Source: Pseudomonadota bacterium (GTDB lineage Bacteria; Pseudomonadota; Alphaproteobacteria; Caulobacterales; Caulobacteraceae). Taken from it: DNA of 5,534 nt. A model generated the notes under the pieces. That model was not told where the DNA came from. It searched no databases and was given only the letters and a program-made list of their open reading frames with translations. The stretch spans positions 1-5,534 of the forward strand of contig JAEZEZ010000062.1 in the NCBI GenBank assembly GCA_023432855.1, written 5' to 3'. Numbering within the stretch: the stretch's first letter is position 1; each line of letters begins with the position of its first letter. Below, one piece after another: positions 1-5,534 of this stretch. The translations under genes and the position numbers were made by a program.

Positions 1-51
1 ATAACGACCACATTTACCGTCATTATTACAAGTGCCGCCAAACAAAGCAAG
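1..51 (-). repeat. DGR template repeat (TR), partial, truncated by the window edge
   Basis: This is a near-copy of 214-264 inside the fibre gene (constant offset 213, no gaps). On the minus strand the TR begins at 51 and runs off the left edge, so only its 5' part is visible. The first 18 bases (51-34) are identical to the VR. Further on, mismatches occur at plus positions 33, 27, 26, 23, 20, 14, 13 and 2, and every one is an A in the TR sense strand (3 A to T, 3 A to G, 2 A to C). Translated in the target's frame it reads GGTCNNDGKCGRY, against GGSCSIGGSCGRC in the VR. Homology stops abruptly at 52. It is non-coding here, being the template whose RNA a DGR reverse transcriptase copies with errors at A. 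Adenine-only mismatching is the established DGR hallmark; the identification follows from that pattern. Confidence 0.95.
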
Positions 52-80
52 TCGTGCAAAGGTAAACCGTATATAACATT

Positions 81-134
81 ATTATAAGTACAGTGATGAA
101 CTTAGTTTATGCAAAGGGGAAGTGTCCCCCTTGC
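81..134 (-). other. TR-VR spacer, including a post-VR hairpin at 111-134
   Basis: Only 93 bp (52-144) separate the fibre stop codon from the TR, which is too little for an accessory (Avd-type) gene. The stretch holds a strong hairpin at 111-134. In the sense RNA, arms 134-125 and 120-111 pair over 10 bp (nine Watson-Crick pairs plus one G-U) around a 4-nt CACU loop. It lies 10 nt beyond the stop codon and is not followed by a U tract, so an intrinsic terminator is unlikely. Known DGRs often need a GC-rich stem of about 7-10 bp with a 4-nt loop just after the VR for efficient retrohoming, and the size and place fit that element. The rest of the spacer is AT-rich, with a TATAAT at 86-81 in the sense direction but no convincing -35. 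Confidence 0.7.
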
Positions 135-137
135 AAC

Positions 138-152
138 CCCCTCATCAAGGGG
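138..152 (-). other. Small G/C hairpin across the fibre stop codon
   Basis: Sense CCCCT (152-148) and AGGGG (142-138) form a perfect 5-bp stem around a 5-nt loop that contains the TGA stop. It sits directly before the larger hairpin at 134-111. The G and C runs of the two stems are interchangeable, so alternative pairings between them are possible. It may belong to the DGR target-site structure at the VR 3' boundary, or it may be incidental. Position and pairing are visible; any role is inference. Confidence 0.45.
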
Positions 153-1998
153 ATACGAAACAAGGCGACGCGCCAATATGCCAATAAGAACTAGAAGGAG
201 CATAAAGAAAAACACAACGACCACAGCTACCGCCAATAGAACAAGAGCCGCCAAACAAAGCAAGCTTAACACCCGACGCATTCTTGTAGAAATATGAACA
301 ATAGCCTGTTGTTTCGCTCGCACCTACAGCAACTGGAATCGAACCATAAGCACCCGTTGAAGCTGTCTTAAACCATCCTTCCGTAGGAGCACTTATACCA
401 AGATTATTATATGTTTCTCTTGATGCCGAATCAGTAAGCGCATACGGTGGTGACATTTTTGCCCTGTAAACATTATTGTACAATTCCAGTCCCGGTGTTC
501 TTTCCCATCTGTTTCCGTAAGGATCTTCAACATAGAAAGCTGTTACGTGCTTCTTATCAGATGTTGTACTTGCAACACCATAGAATTGACCGTGATAATC
601 AGCCGTCCATGTTGTTAAATCTCCGGGCGTTGAGCAATAACCACCTGTTGGCTGTCCGTCGAACTTGTTATTATTTGAAGTTGATCTGTTTGTTACGCCT
701 CGACCGAACTTGTTTTTCCAGTCTGTTGACTTTGTGATAAAGGTCATAAGGTCTGAAAGATATTCTCTTTTTGCCCAGTCCCAAGTTTGCCAACCAGTAC
801 CGCAAGCAGCCGCAGCGTTCCATTCAGCTTCTGTCCCCTGTATATCAGCGTTATTCTGCCAATACTGTTTAGCGAGTGATCTGAGTTTGCCGTCTACATA
901 TGAGCCTTTGAACATCGGCAGATAAAGTTTAGAACCTATACCACCGCTTGCATTTTTAAACGCATCCGCAGTATAATTTTCGTTCGTCTGATATTCGCAG
1001 AACACAATGTAATTATAGTTTTCATCTTCCCATCTTCTGACATACATCAAAGGCATTTCAGACATGAAGTTTATAGTCTTTGTTGCATCCGTAATATCAG
1101 AAGCTGTACCGTCAAGTTTCTTGCTGAAATCTGTATGATTAAGTTCATACGCTACCGAACCATTGAAATTAAGTCCGACCGGACGGTTATCTGCCACTGG
1201 CTTCCATGATGAAAAACCGCCAAAGTTAAACGAACCACCTGTGAAATCCATATATGCCGGTGTCATGCCTTCTGCATTAAACATATATGATACTTTCGTG
1301 TTCGGGTTGGTGTCGCTCTTGCTGATCTTCATACCGAAAGCATTGTTAAATTCTGACAGCTTTAATATATTAACCGTTTCTGATATGGATGAAATATTTG
1401 TTTGGTTGGTCGAAATCTGCGACACTTTGCTTGAGTCGATGCCTGATGCAAGTGCAGAAGCTTCAGCACTACTAAAACTTACCAAAGAACTTGATAACTT
1501 GTGATCGCTGTCAATGGCATTCTGCTTGCCGTCCCATGTCTGCTTTTCAGAAGTTGTCACGAACTTGTTTGTATGGCCTGTATCGTCTACAAGGTCAGAA
1601 CTGAGCTTGTGACTGCTGTCAATTGCGTTCTGTTTTGCATTCCATGCCGTCTTGTCTGAAGCTGTGACGAATTTGTTATCGCTTGTTGTGTCGTCTACAA
1701 GATCAGCGTCAAGTTTGTGATCGGCGTCGATTGCATCTTGCTTTCCGCTCCATGCGATCTTGTCTGCAGCTGAAACGAATTTGTTTGTTGCGTCTGTGTC
1801 GTCGACATAATCTGCCGATATTTTATTATCGCTGTCAATCTCTGACTGCAAGCCGAGATCTGCAGCTGATTTGTCGCCGGTAAGTGCTGTGCTGTTGATC
1901 TGTGGCTTGTTGGATAAGTCGTTGTAATTATCTGTACCAGTACCACCGCCGCCACCTCCGGCAAGCTTCTTAGCAATAAAGAGATCTGCAAGGTTCAT
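145..1998 (-). CDS. Phage fibre/receptor-binding-type protein, DGR target with C-terminal C-type-lectin-like domain
   Basis: This 617-residue protein is probably a virion fibre or adhesin. Residues 1-12 are followed by a GGGGGG linker (14-19) and then a collar motif common in phage fibres (NYNDLSNKP at 24-32, ADLGL at 46-50). Three 36-residue repeats plus part of a fourth (53-173) form a stalk. Residues about 174-215 look coiled-coil-like (SQISTNQTNISSISETV). From about 270 to the end there is a lectin-like/FGE-like globular region, with landmarks RRWEDENYNY (321-330), GTGWQTWDWAK (400-410), EDPYGNRWER (491-500) and CGRC...W606-H-I-G-A. The last 39 residues are the DGR variable repeat, which would alter ligand specificity. 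The ATG overlaps the upstream TAA (TAATG) and is preceded by GGAGGTGGAG (2012-2003), so the start is firm. The frame is intact through the diversified tip. The architecture is typical of DGR targets; the exact virion location (tail tip, fibre or head decoration) is not shown. Confidence 0.9.
   Translation of the reverse strand: MNLADLFIAKKLAGGGGGGTGTDNYNDLSNKPQINSTALTGDKSAADLGLQSEIDSDNKISADYVDDTDATNKFVSAADKIAWSGKQDAIDADHKLDADLVDDTTSDNKFVTASDKTAWNAKQNAIDSSHKLSSDLVDDTGHTNKFVTTSEKQTWDGKQNAIDSDHKLSSSLVSFSSAEASALASGIDSSKVSQISTNQTNISSISETVNILKLSEFNNAFGMKISKSDTNPNTKVSYMFNAEGMTPAYMDFTGGSFNFGGFSSWKPVADNRPVGLNFNGSVAYELNHTDFSKKLDGTASDITDATKTINFMSEMPLMYVRRWEDENYNYIVFCEYQTNENYTADAFKNASGGIGSKLYLPMFKGSYVDGKLRSLAKQYWQNNADIQGTEAEWNAAAACGTGWQTWDWAKREYLSDLMTFITKSTDWKNKFGRGVTNRSTSNNNKFDGQPTGGYCSTPGDLTTWTADYHGQFYGVASTTSDKKHVTAFYVEDPYGNRWERTPGLELYNNVYRAKMSPPYALTDSASRETYNNLGISAPTEGWFKTASTGAYGSIPVAVGASETTGYCSYFYKNASGVKLALFGGSCSIGGSCGRCVFLYAPSSSYWHIGASPCFVSP
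148..174 (-). promoter_or_regulatory. Candidate initiation-of-mutagenic-homing (IMH) end of the VR
   Basis: The sense strand here encodes GASPCFVSP and starts with a GC-rich run, GGCGCGTCGCC (174-164), which contains no adenine. DGR VRs characteristically end in a GC-rich, adenine-poor IMH where cDNA synthesis is primed, just before the stop and the hairpin. The position is as expected, but the matching TR end (IMH*) lies off the left edge, so neither the exact boundary nor the IMH/IMH* differences can be seen. Confidence 0.45.
148..264 (-). repeat. DGR variable repeat (VR) in the fibre C-terminus
   Basis: The VR covers about residues 579-617 of the fibre protein. Direct proof exists for 214-264, which pairs with the TR at 1-51. 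The extension to about 148 is inferred from known DGR geometry and codon pattern. Within the proven part, TR-to-VR changes are T to S585, N to S587, N to I588, D to G589, K to S591 and Y to C595, all amino-acid altering. Beyond it, codons 595-605 all end in T, and so do 607 and 608, as expected if the template holds AAT- or TAT-like codons whose A positions are randomised while T is fixed. Gly583-584, Cys586, Gly590 and the Cys592-Gly-Arg motif are unchanged, and W606-x-I-G-A is the usual conserved end of DGR lectin folds. Confidence 0.92.
1480..1842 (-). repeat. Tandem 108-bp (36-residue) repeats in the fibre stalk
   Basis: There are three full units: residues 53-88 (1842-1735), 89-124 (1734-1627) and 125-160 (1626-1519). 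A truncated fourth unit, AIDSDHKLSSSLV, covers 161-173 (1518-1480). The consensus is roughly (A/E)IDsdhKlsaDlVDDT..tNKFVt.sdK.aW.gKQn. The strongly shared elements are the DLVDDT, NKFV and W..KQ blocks. The units are diverged, not identical, so they are coding stalk repeats and not a recent expansion. Such repeats usually extend a trimeric fibre shaft, and copy number may vary between relatives through recombination. Confidence 0.9.
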
Positions 1999-2159
1999 TA
2001 TGCTCCACCTCCAACTTCAAGCCATGTTGTGCCGTTAAAGTAAAACAGGCATCCTGTGTCAAGCTCTAAAAAGAGTGTGTTTACCGGAATGTCTGTTGTC
2101 GGCTTCTGATCTCCGGAAAGTCCGATATAATCCGAGCCGTTACCGTTCAGTGTAATCAT
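1998..2159 (-). CDS. Small phage protein of 53 residues between portal and fibre
   Basis: The reading frame starts MITLNGNGSDYIGL and ends TTWLEVGGGA, then TAA. I do not recognise a named family. The second half (LFLELDTGCLFYFNGTTWLEVGG) resembles the short beta-rich pattern seen in small phage structural proteins that sit next to tail or fibre genes: a hydrophobic strand, a D-T-G turn, then aromatic Y-F-N-G-T-T-W. There is no signal peptide or membrane segment. Support for a real gene is strong despite its size. GGAGGT (2173-2168) lies 8 nt before the ATG, the gene begins 4 nt after the portal stop, and its TAA overlaps the fibre ATG (TAATG), implying translational coupling. Its last codons also form the fibre's ribosome site. 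It could be a fibre-attachment or chaperone-like partner; that is inference from context only. Confidence 0.8.
   Translation of the reverse strand: MITLNGNGSDYIGLSGDQKPTTDIPVNTLFLELDTGCLFYFNGTTWLEVGGGA
2003..2012 (-). promoter_or_regulatory. Fibre gene ribosome binding site inside the 53-residue gene
   Basis: Sense GGAGGTGGAG lies 4-8 nt before the fibre ATG and also encodes the terminal Gly-Gly-Gly-Ala region of the preceding small protein. With the TAATG stop-start overlap, it implies coupled translation of the two genes. Confidence 0.8.
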
Positions 2160-2163
2160 GTTC

Positions 2164-3423
2164 TCATACCTCCGTATCTGTTTTGGTTTCGTCGACTACA
2201 TCGACGTTTATATTTGCGCCAGTTTGATACTGTGCAGCGTTTTCGGCGTCAATCCAGTTCAATGACATATAGCGTTTGTTTTCAAGTTCCGGCAATGGTC
2301 TTAAACCAAGCGCCACACGTTTTTCATTCTCATAAAGCGCGCCAGTTGGTGAAAGAATATTGATCATTTCAAGTGTTTGTGTCACTGTCATGAAAACTAA
2401 TTCTTTCGGCAGGAACCGGACTTCATTACCGAATGACTTTTCACGCTCCGTAAAAAGTTTCTTCGTGAATGCCTGGCTAAAAGAAATAATCAGCGGTTCA
2501 AGTGTCTTCTGGTAAAAGGCTTCATACTGCTCCTTTGTATAGTCCCCTTTAAGAATACACAAAGGAACGCCCCAGTTTCGCAGAATCTTTTCGTCGACGA
2601 ATTCCAGTGTTGGCTTGTCAACTAAGTTTGTGCGCCTTTCGAGCGGTGTGAAGTCCGCCTTTAAGTCGATCGGTAAGAATCCGCTCTCGTTCGCCTGCAG
2701 TTTGCGTTCAAGCTCCTTCAAGTTCACGTCCATTGTGCCATCGTCAATCAAGGTGTTGTACTTAATGACGCCGTTCACGGCATAAGACGCCTTCATCGCT
2801 TTTGCTACACCCTGTAATAAGTCATGGTTTAATTCAAGCGTACCAAGAATTGCTTTGTGGTTCGGCTGTCCCATCTGATCGCCGCCCATATACTCATTGA
2901 CTGAGTAATTGAAACGTAAATGAATTACGTCACTGTACCTGACTGTTGTGTCGAAGCCGTTCAAGAAGTAGAAGTGCACGAACAAAGTGCCGCTCTCATC
3001 TTCTATGAATTCAACGCTTGACGGTTTCAACGGATAGAGTGCCGTGTAATAGCGGCGTTCCGCTCCTGTCTTTTCGTCGATCCAAACTGAGTATGTCGGA
3101 ACGATAAAAGCGTTGTAATTCAGCAATAGCAGCCATGTTGTTTTCTCAATAAAATCAGAAGTCGTCATGAGTTTGTTCGGCTCATTTAGCACTTTCTGCA
3201 CCGACGAATTCCATACCGGTGCCGGATCTGCTCCCGACACTCTGACGTGCTGCGGATTCAGCTTTTTCATTTCGTCCACTATACATTTCAAGCACTGCTG
3301 TACTACGTCACTGGCGTATATATCAGTACCGAACTGCGAGTAAAACGGTGACCATCCATCGAGCGTCAGCGCCGGCTTTCGGTTTTTCGGCGGCCTGTGG
3401 AATAAATTATCAAACCATTTCAA
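2164..3423 (-). CDS. Phage portal protein (HK97-type)
   Basis: The 419-residue product is the dodecameric ring subunit at the capsid vertex through which DNA enters and leaves, and it docks the terminase. The length fits the HK97-type portal family (Phage_portal). Recognisable parts include the N-terminal YASDVVQQCLKCIVDEMKKL helix (36-55), a clip/stem stretch with RNWGVPLCILKG (282-293), EQYEAFYQKTLEPLI (298-312), and the family's usual end, SPTGALYENEKRVALGLRPLPE (358-379). The start is TTG at 3423. AGGAG (3437-3433) sits 9 nt upstream; the nearby ATG at 3418 is out of frame, and no other in-frame start exists nearby. The gene begins 14 nt after the terL stop. It is followed not by a protease and capsid gene but by the 53-residue gene and the DGR fibre, which is unusual. 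Confidence 0.93.
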   Translation of the reverse strand: MKWFDNLFHRPPKNRKPALTLDGWSPFYSQFGTDIYASDVVQQCLKCIVDEMKKLNPQHVRVSGADPAPVWNSSVQKVLNEPNKLMTTSDFIEKTTWLLLLNYNAFIVPTYSVWIDEKTGAERRYYTALYPLKPSSVEFIEDESGTLFVHFYFLNGFDTTVRYSDVIHLRFNYSVNEYMGGDQMGQPNHKAILGTLELNHDLLQGVAKAMKASYAVNGVIKYNTLIDDGTMDVNLKELERKLQANESGFLPIDLKADFTPLERRTNLVDKPTLEFVDEKILRNWGVPLCILKGDYTKEQYEAFYQKTLEPLIISFSQAFTKKLFTEREKSFGNEVRFLPKELVFMTVTQTLEMINILSPTGALYENEKRVALGLRPLPELENKRYMSLNWIDAENAAQYQTGANINVDVVDETKTDTEV

Positions 3424-3432
3424 GCTCTCACT

Positions 3433-3437
3433 CTCCT
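3433..3437 (-). promoter_or_regulatory. Portal ribosome binding site that decides a TTG start
   Basis: Sense AGGAG directly follows the terL TAA, with 9 nt to the TTG at 3423. The ATG 5 nt further on is in another frame, so this site supports initiation at TTG. Confidence 0.75.
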
Positions 3438-5129
3438 TTATTTCAGCATAGCAGCGTATTCGCTCCTGTACCGTCTGTAAACTTCGTATGCGATGATAAA
3501 AGTCACCGCACCGTCTATGCGCCGTGCAGGCTGTCCGGCTATTTTCACGGCCTGACAGTTGCCGGTGCTGTCAACCTCGACTGCGGCGTTACCTAAGCAC
3601 CACCGGTCAATGTCGTTGTTGTTGTAATTAATAAGCTGTGCTTTCAGATCTGCTTCGACAAGTTTCATCGCGTTCGACAGTACCTGTTTTGTCTGCAGTA
3701 CAAGTTCGCATTCAAACCCGTATTCATCCATGCGCCGCAGAAAGTCCTTTGAAAACTTCACGTCATATCCGCATTTATACAGTCGCAGTCCGTACTGTTT
3801 AAACAGCATATAATACCAGTCGGCAACCTGTGACAAGTCAATGTCGTTGCCTTCACAGATCGTAAGCAGTCCGGCTTTCGCCCATTCCTTGTATTTTGCT
3901 CCGGCCTCCTTGTCGTCGGCGCTGGTCAATTTGCTTTCCGGTATCCAGTAATGCTGAATGATGTACTTTGTCTTGTCACCTTTTCGCATTATCAGTGCAC
4001 GTGCGCTTGTCATATCGGTCGTTTCCGACATATCGACGCCGCCAAGAATCAATGCACCTCTGAATTCTTCAAGATCATATGCCGCATTGTAGCAGTAGTC
4101 CTCCAAGTGCAGCCACGCCGCCGCCGTGTTCTGTTTGATGTTAAAATCTTTAGCCAGGACAAAAGCACGGTCCGCTGTGCTTTTTCGCGCGGCGTCTATC
4201 TGTTCACGTAAATACGTTATCTTCTTGATTGTGTATAACGACGGGTTGCTTTTCTGCCACGTTCTTTCATCCGCCCAGATCTCCTGCTCAGAATCCTGTG
4301 TGTATAACCACGGCAGAAGACGTTCCGCCGCCGCTCCGTCATCCTCTCCGGCAATGACTTTGCGACACTGTCTGAGAATTTCGTCAAGCGCACCGTCTAT
4401 GATAAAGCCTTCCGTCGTGATGATAATTAACTTTGGATTGTCTTTCAAAGACTGTGACTGCTCGATTGACTTAATAATCACGTTCTCACGCATTTCATGC
4501 ACTTCATCCACGACAGAATAGTCGATGTTGCGGCCTTCCTTGTTGCGTGTTCTATCGGAAATTTTGAATATTTTGGAATTAGTGTCATTTATTCTAATCC
4601 ACTTTTGATTTCTCCATGTATCACGCTGATCAGGGTCGATCATTAACCGCATTGTGTCAATTGCGTCGTACAGGATGTTGGCCTGCGTGTCATCGTTCGA
4701 TGAACAAACCAAGTCGGCGCCTTCATTGCCGACAATGCTTTCAGTTAGCATCAGTGCACTGCAGGTTTCAGACTTGGCGTTTTTTCGTGCGATCAACAAA
4801 ACACATTTTTTGAATCTGTCAGTATGTCTTTCGACGCCTGACGGGTCGATAAATGTTTCGTCAGCCATTTTAAAGCTGTAAACGGCGGTAATAAAAGCTT
4901 TCTGCCATAACATCAGCTTCATTGGCCGCCCGTAAAACGGACTTTTCGTTAATCTGATACAGTTTTCCATGAAGTGTATACGAATATCAGCGTCCGTTGT
5001 GTCGAAAATATATCTGTCGTCGTCCATGTCTCTGATAAGATTATCCAGTTCGTCTATCAGCTCATGTCCCGCCATGATCTCACCGGAACGGATCGCCGCC
5101 CTGTAGTCCTGGATGTACGTGTTATTCAT
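3438..5129 (-). CDS. terL: Terminase large subunit (Terminase_1 type, ATPase and nuclease)
   Basis: This 563-residue motor cuts concatemeric phage DNA and pumps it into the prohead through the portal. ATPase half: a Walker A-like ARKNAKSET at 114-122 (family form RKNGKS), Walker B SVVDEVHEM at 205-213 with D208-E209, and a coupling motif IIITTEG at 235-241. RNase-H-like nuclease half: LGGVDMSETTD at 362-372 (D366), GYDVKFS at 454-460 (D456) and RRIDGAVTF at 536-544 (D539), giving the expected acidic residues. The length is normal and all motifs are intact, so it should be functional. The ATG at 5129 overlaps the terS end by 8 bp (ATGAATAA), with AAAGGA upstream, suggesting coupled translation with the small subunit. 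Confidence 0.96.
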   Translation of the reverse strand: MNNTYIQDYRAAIRSGEIMAGHELIDELDNLIRDMDDDRYIFDTTDADIRIHFMENCIRLTKSPFYGRPMKLMLWQKAFITAVYSFKMADETFIDPSGVERHTDRFKKCVLLIARKNAKSETCSALMLTESIVGNEGADLVCSSNDDTQANILYDAIDTMRLMIDPDQRDTWRNQKWIRINDTNSKIFKISDRTRNKEGRNIDYSVVDEVHEMRENVIIKSIEQSQSLKDNPKLIIITTEGFIIDGALDEILRQCRKVIAGEDDGAAAERLLPWLYTQDSEQEIWADERTWQKSNPSLYTIKKITYLREQIDAARKSTADRAFVLAKDFNIKQNTAAAWLHLEDYCYNAAYDLEEFRGALILGGVDMSETTDMTSARALIMRKGDKTKYIIQHYWIPESKLTSADDKEAGAKYKEWAKAGLLTICEGNDIDLSQVADWYYMLFKQYGLRLYKCGYDVKFSKDFLRRMDEYGFECELVLQTKQVLSNAMKLVEADLKAQLINYNNNDIDRWCLGNAAVEVDSTGNCQAVKIAGQPARRIDGAVTFIIAYEVYRRYRSEYAAMLK

Positions 5130-5436
5130 TACGGCGTAATCCTTTCAGATAAGTTCTGAGCGGTGATTCTTCCGTAGTCTCGGACTTGCCGCACGCCGAC
5201 AGCACGACTTTAATGCAGCCGTTGTACTGTTGCAGTAATTCTTTGTACATTTTCGCCGCCGGTGTGGTCCTCTGCTGTGCGTTGTTCTTCGGGTTCACTT
5301 CAATAAACGGGAGTTTCCGAAGCGCTTCGAGCCGTTCTTCTATGAAACATATCTCCTCGATGATATTGCCAATGATTTTACGTGTGGATTCGTCAAGAGA
5401 TCCGCATAGTTTTTCCAGTTCTTCTTTTCGGTTCAA
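5122..5436 (-). CDS. terS: Terminase small subunit (P27 family)
   Basis: The 104-residue protein would recognise phage DNA and regulate the large subunit during packaging initiation. The N-terminal half is helical and charged (KEELEKLCGSLDESTRK, then a helix to about residue 42). The core LPFIEVNPKNNAQQRTTPAAK (42-62) followed by KELLQQYN (65-72) and a short helix IKVVLSACGK is characteristic of P27-type small terminases. The C-terminus ends in basic TYLKGLRRNE. Immediate overlap with terL confirms the role. The start is TTG at 5436, preceded by AGGGAG (5452-5447) with 10 nt spacing. An in-frame TGA lies three codons upstream and there is no in-frame ATG before residue 63, so TTG is forced. 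Confidence is high for family and position, lower for how it selects DNA. Confidence 0.9.
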   Translation of the reverse strand: MNRKEELEKLCGSLDESTRKIIGNIIEEICFIEERLEALRKLPFIEVNPKNNAQQRTTPAAKMYKELLQQYNGCIKVVLSACGKSETTEESPLRTYLKGLRRNE

Positions 5437-5534
5437 ACCGCTTCAACTCCCTTCTATTCCCTTTTATCTGAAAATTTCCGAAAAAAATTTGATTTCAAAT
5501 CTAAAAAGTTCAAAAAATTGCATTCTGCGAGAAT
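5437..5534 (-). other. AT-rich leader upstream of terS
   Basis: This segment contains the terS ribosome site (AGGGAG, 5452-5447) and otherwise A/T runs. Short inverted repeats are visible: ATTCT-GCG-AGAAT at 5522-5534 and GATTT-C-AAATC at 5491-5501. A sense TTGAAC (5513-5508) could be a -35, but no good -10 lies at the proper spacing. One minus frame is open from the right edge to a TAG at 5458-5456 and another from an ATG at 5523 to a TAA near 5464, so the tail of an upstream gene could end here. Nothing definite can be named. Confidence 0.35.

Noticed and set aside
1..51. Plain gene duplication or a decayed second copy of the fibre end
   Set aside because: A decaying copy would accumulate changes at all bases. 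All 8 changes here are at adenines of this copy, and 41 of 41 other positions are identical.
81..86. Promoter (TATAAT) for the TR RNA
   Set aside because: No acceptable -35 at 16-19 bp spacing, and the AT-rich spacer makes a chance match likely. Kept only as a possibility.
111..134. Intrinsic terminator for the operon
   Set aside because: The stem is strong but no U tract follows, and the TR just downstream must be transcribed. The DGR hairpin explanation fits better.
102..323. Minus-strand frame with a hydrophobic, membrane-like translation, and a plus-strand frame at 109-297
   Set aside because: Both overlap the VR in other frames. The hydrophobic run comes from T-rich NNT codons read out of phase, with no ribosome site or homology signal.
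1480..1842. CRISPR-like array
   Set aside because: The 108-bp units are contiguous, in frame and diverged, without spacers; they encode protein repeats.
5464..5523. Short upstream frame starting MQFFELFRFEIKFF
   Set aside because: Very short, extremely A/T-rich, no ribosome site visible, so it could simply be chance in an AT-rich leader.

Overview
The window looks like part of a double-stranded DNA tailed phage or prophage, read entirely from the minus strand. The protein styles (P27-type small terminase, Terminase_1-type large subunit, HK97-type portal, glycine-rich fibre N-terminus), the strong AGGAG/GGAGGT ribosome sites and the moderate base composition suggest a Firmicutes host, probably a gut Clostridia. 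The host assignment is inference, because no host gene is present.

In transcription order (right to left) the layout is: an AT-rich leader (5534-5437); terS (5436-5122); terL (5129-3438, overlapping terS by 8 bp); portal (3423-2164); a 53-residue orphan protein (2159-1998); a 617-residue fibre/receptor-binding-type protein (1998-145); then a short non-coding segment with a strong hairpin (134-111) and, at the left edge, a second copy of part of the fibre gene's 3' end (51-1). Genes are separated by 14 bp or less or overlap, and each has a recognisable ribosome site, so they behave as one operon. TerS and portal both start at TTG.

The key discovery is a diversity-generating retroelement (DGR). 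Positions 1-51 align without gaps to 214-264 inside the fibre gene. All 8 mismatches fall at template adenines of the coding strand (8 of 10 adenines changed, 0 of 41 other bases changed), with A replaced by T, G or C. This is the signature of adenine-specific mutagenic retrohoming from a template repeat (TR) to a variable repeat (VR). The VR lies at the extreme C-terminus of a C-type-lectin-like domain, as in known DGR targets. A 10-bp stem with a 4-nt loop follows the stop codon where DGR targets usually carry their cruciform. The rest of the TR, and presumably the reverse transcriptase, lie beyond the left edge and are not seen.

Functionally, the terminase pair and portal load DNA, while the DGR would rewrite the tip of the fibre to change receptor or ligand binding. 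The gene order is unusual: the fibre/DGR module follows the portal directly, with no protease, capsid, connector or tail genes between them.
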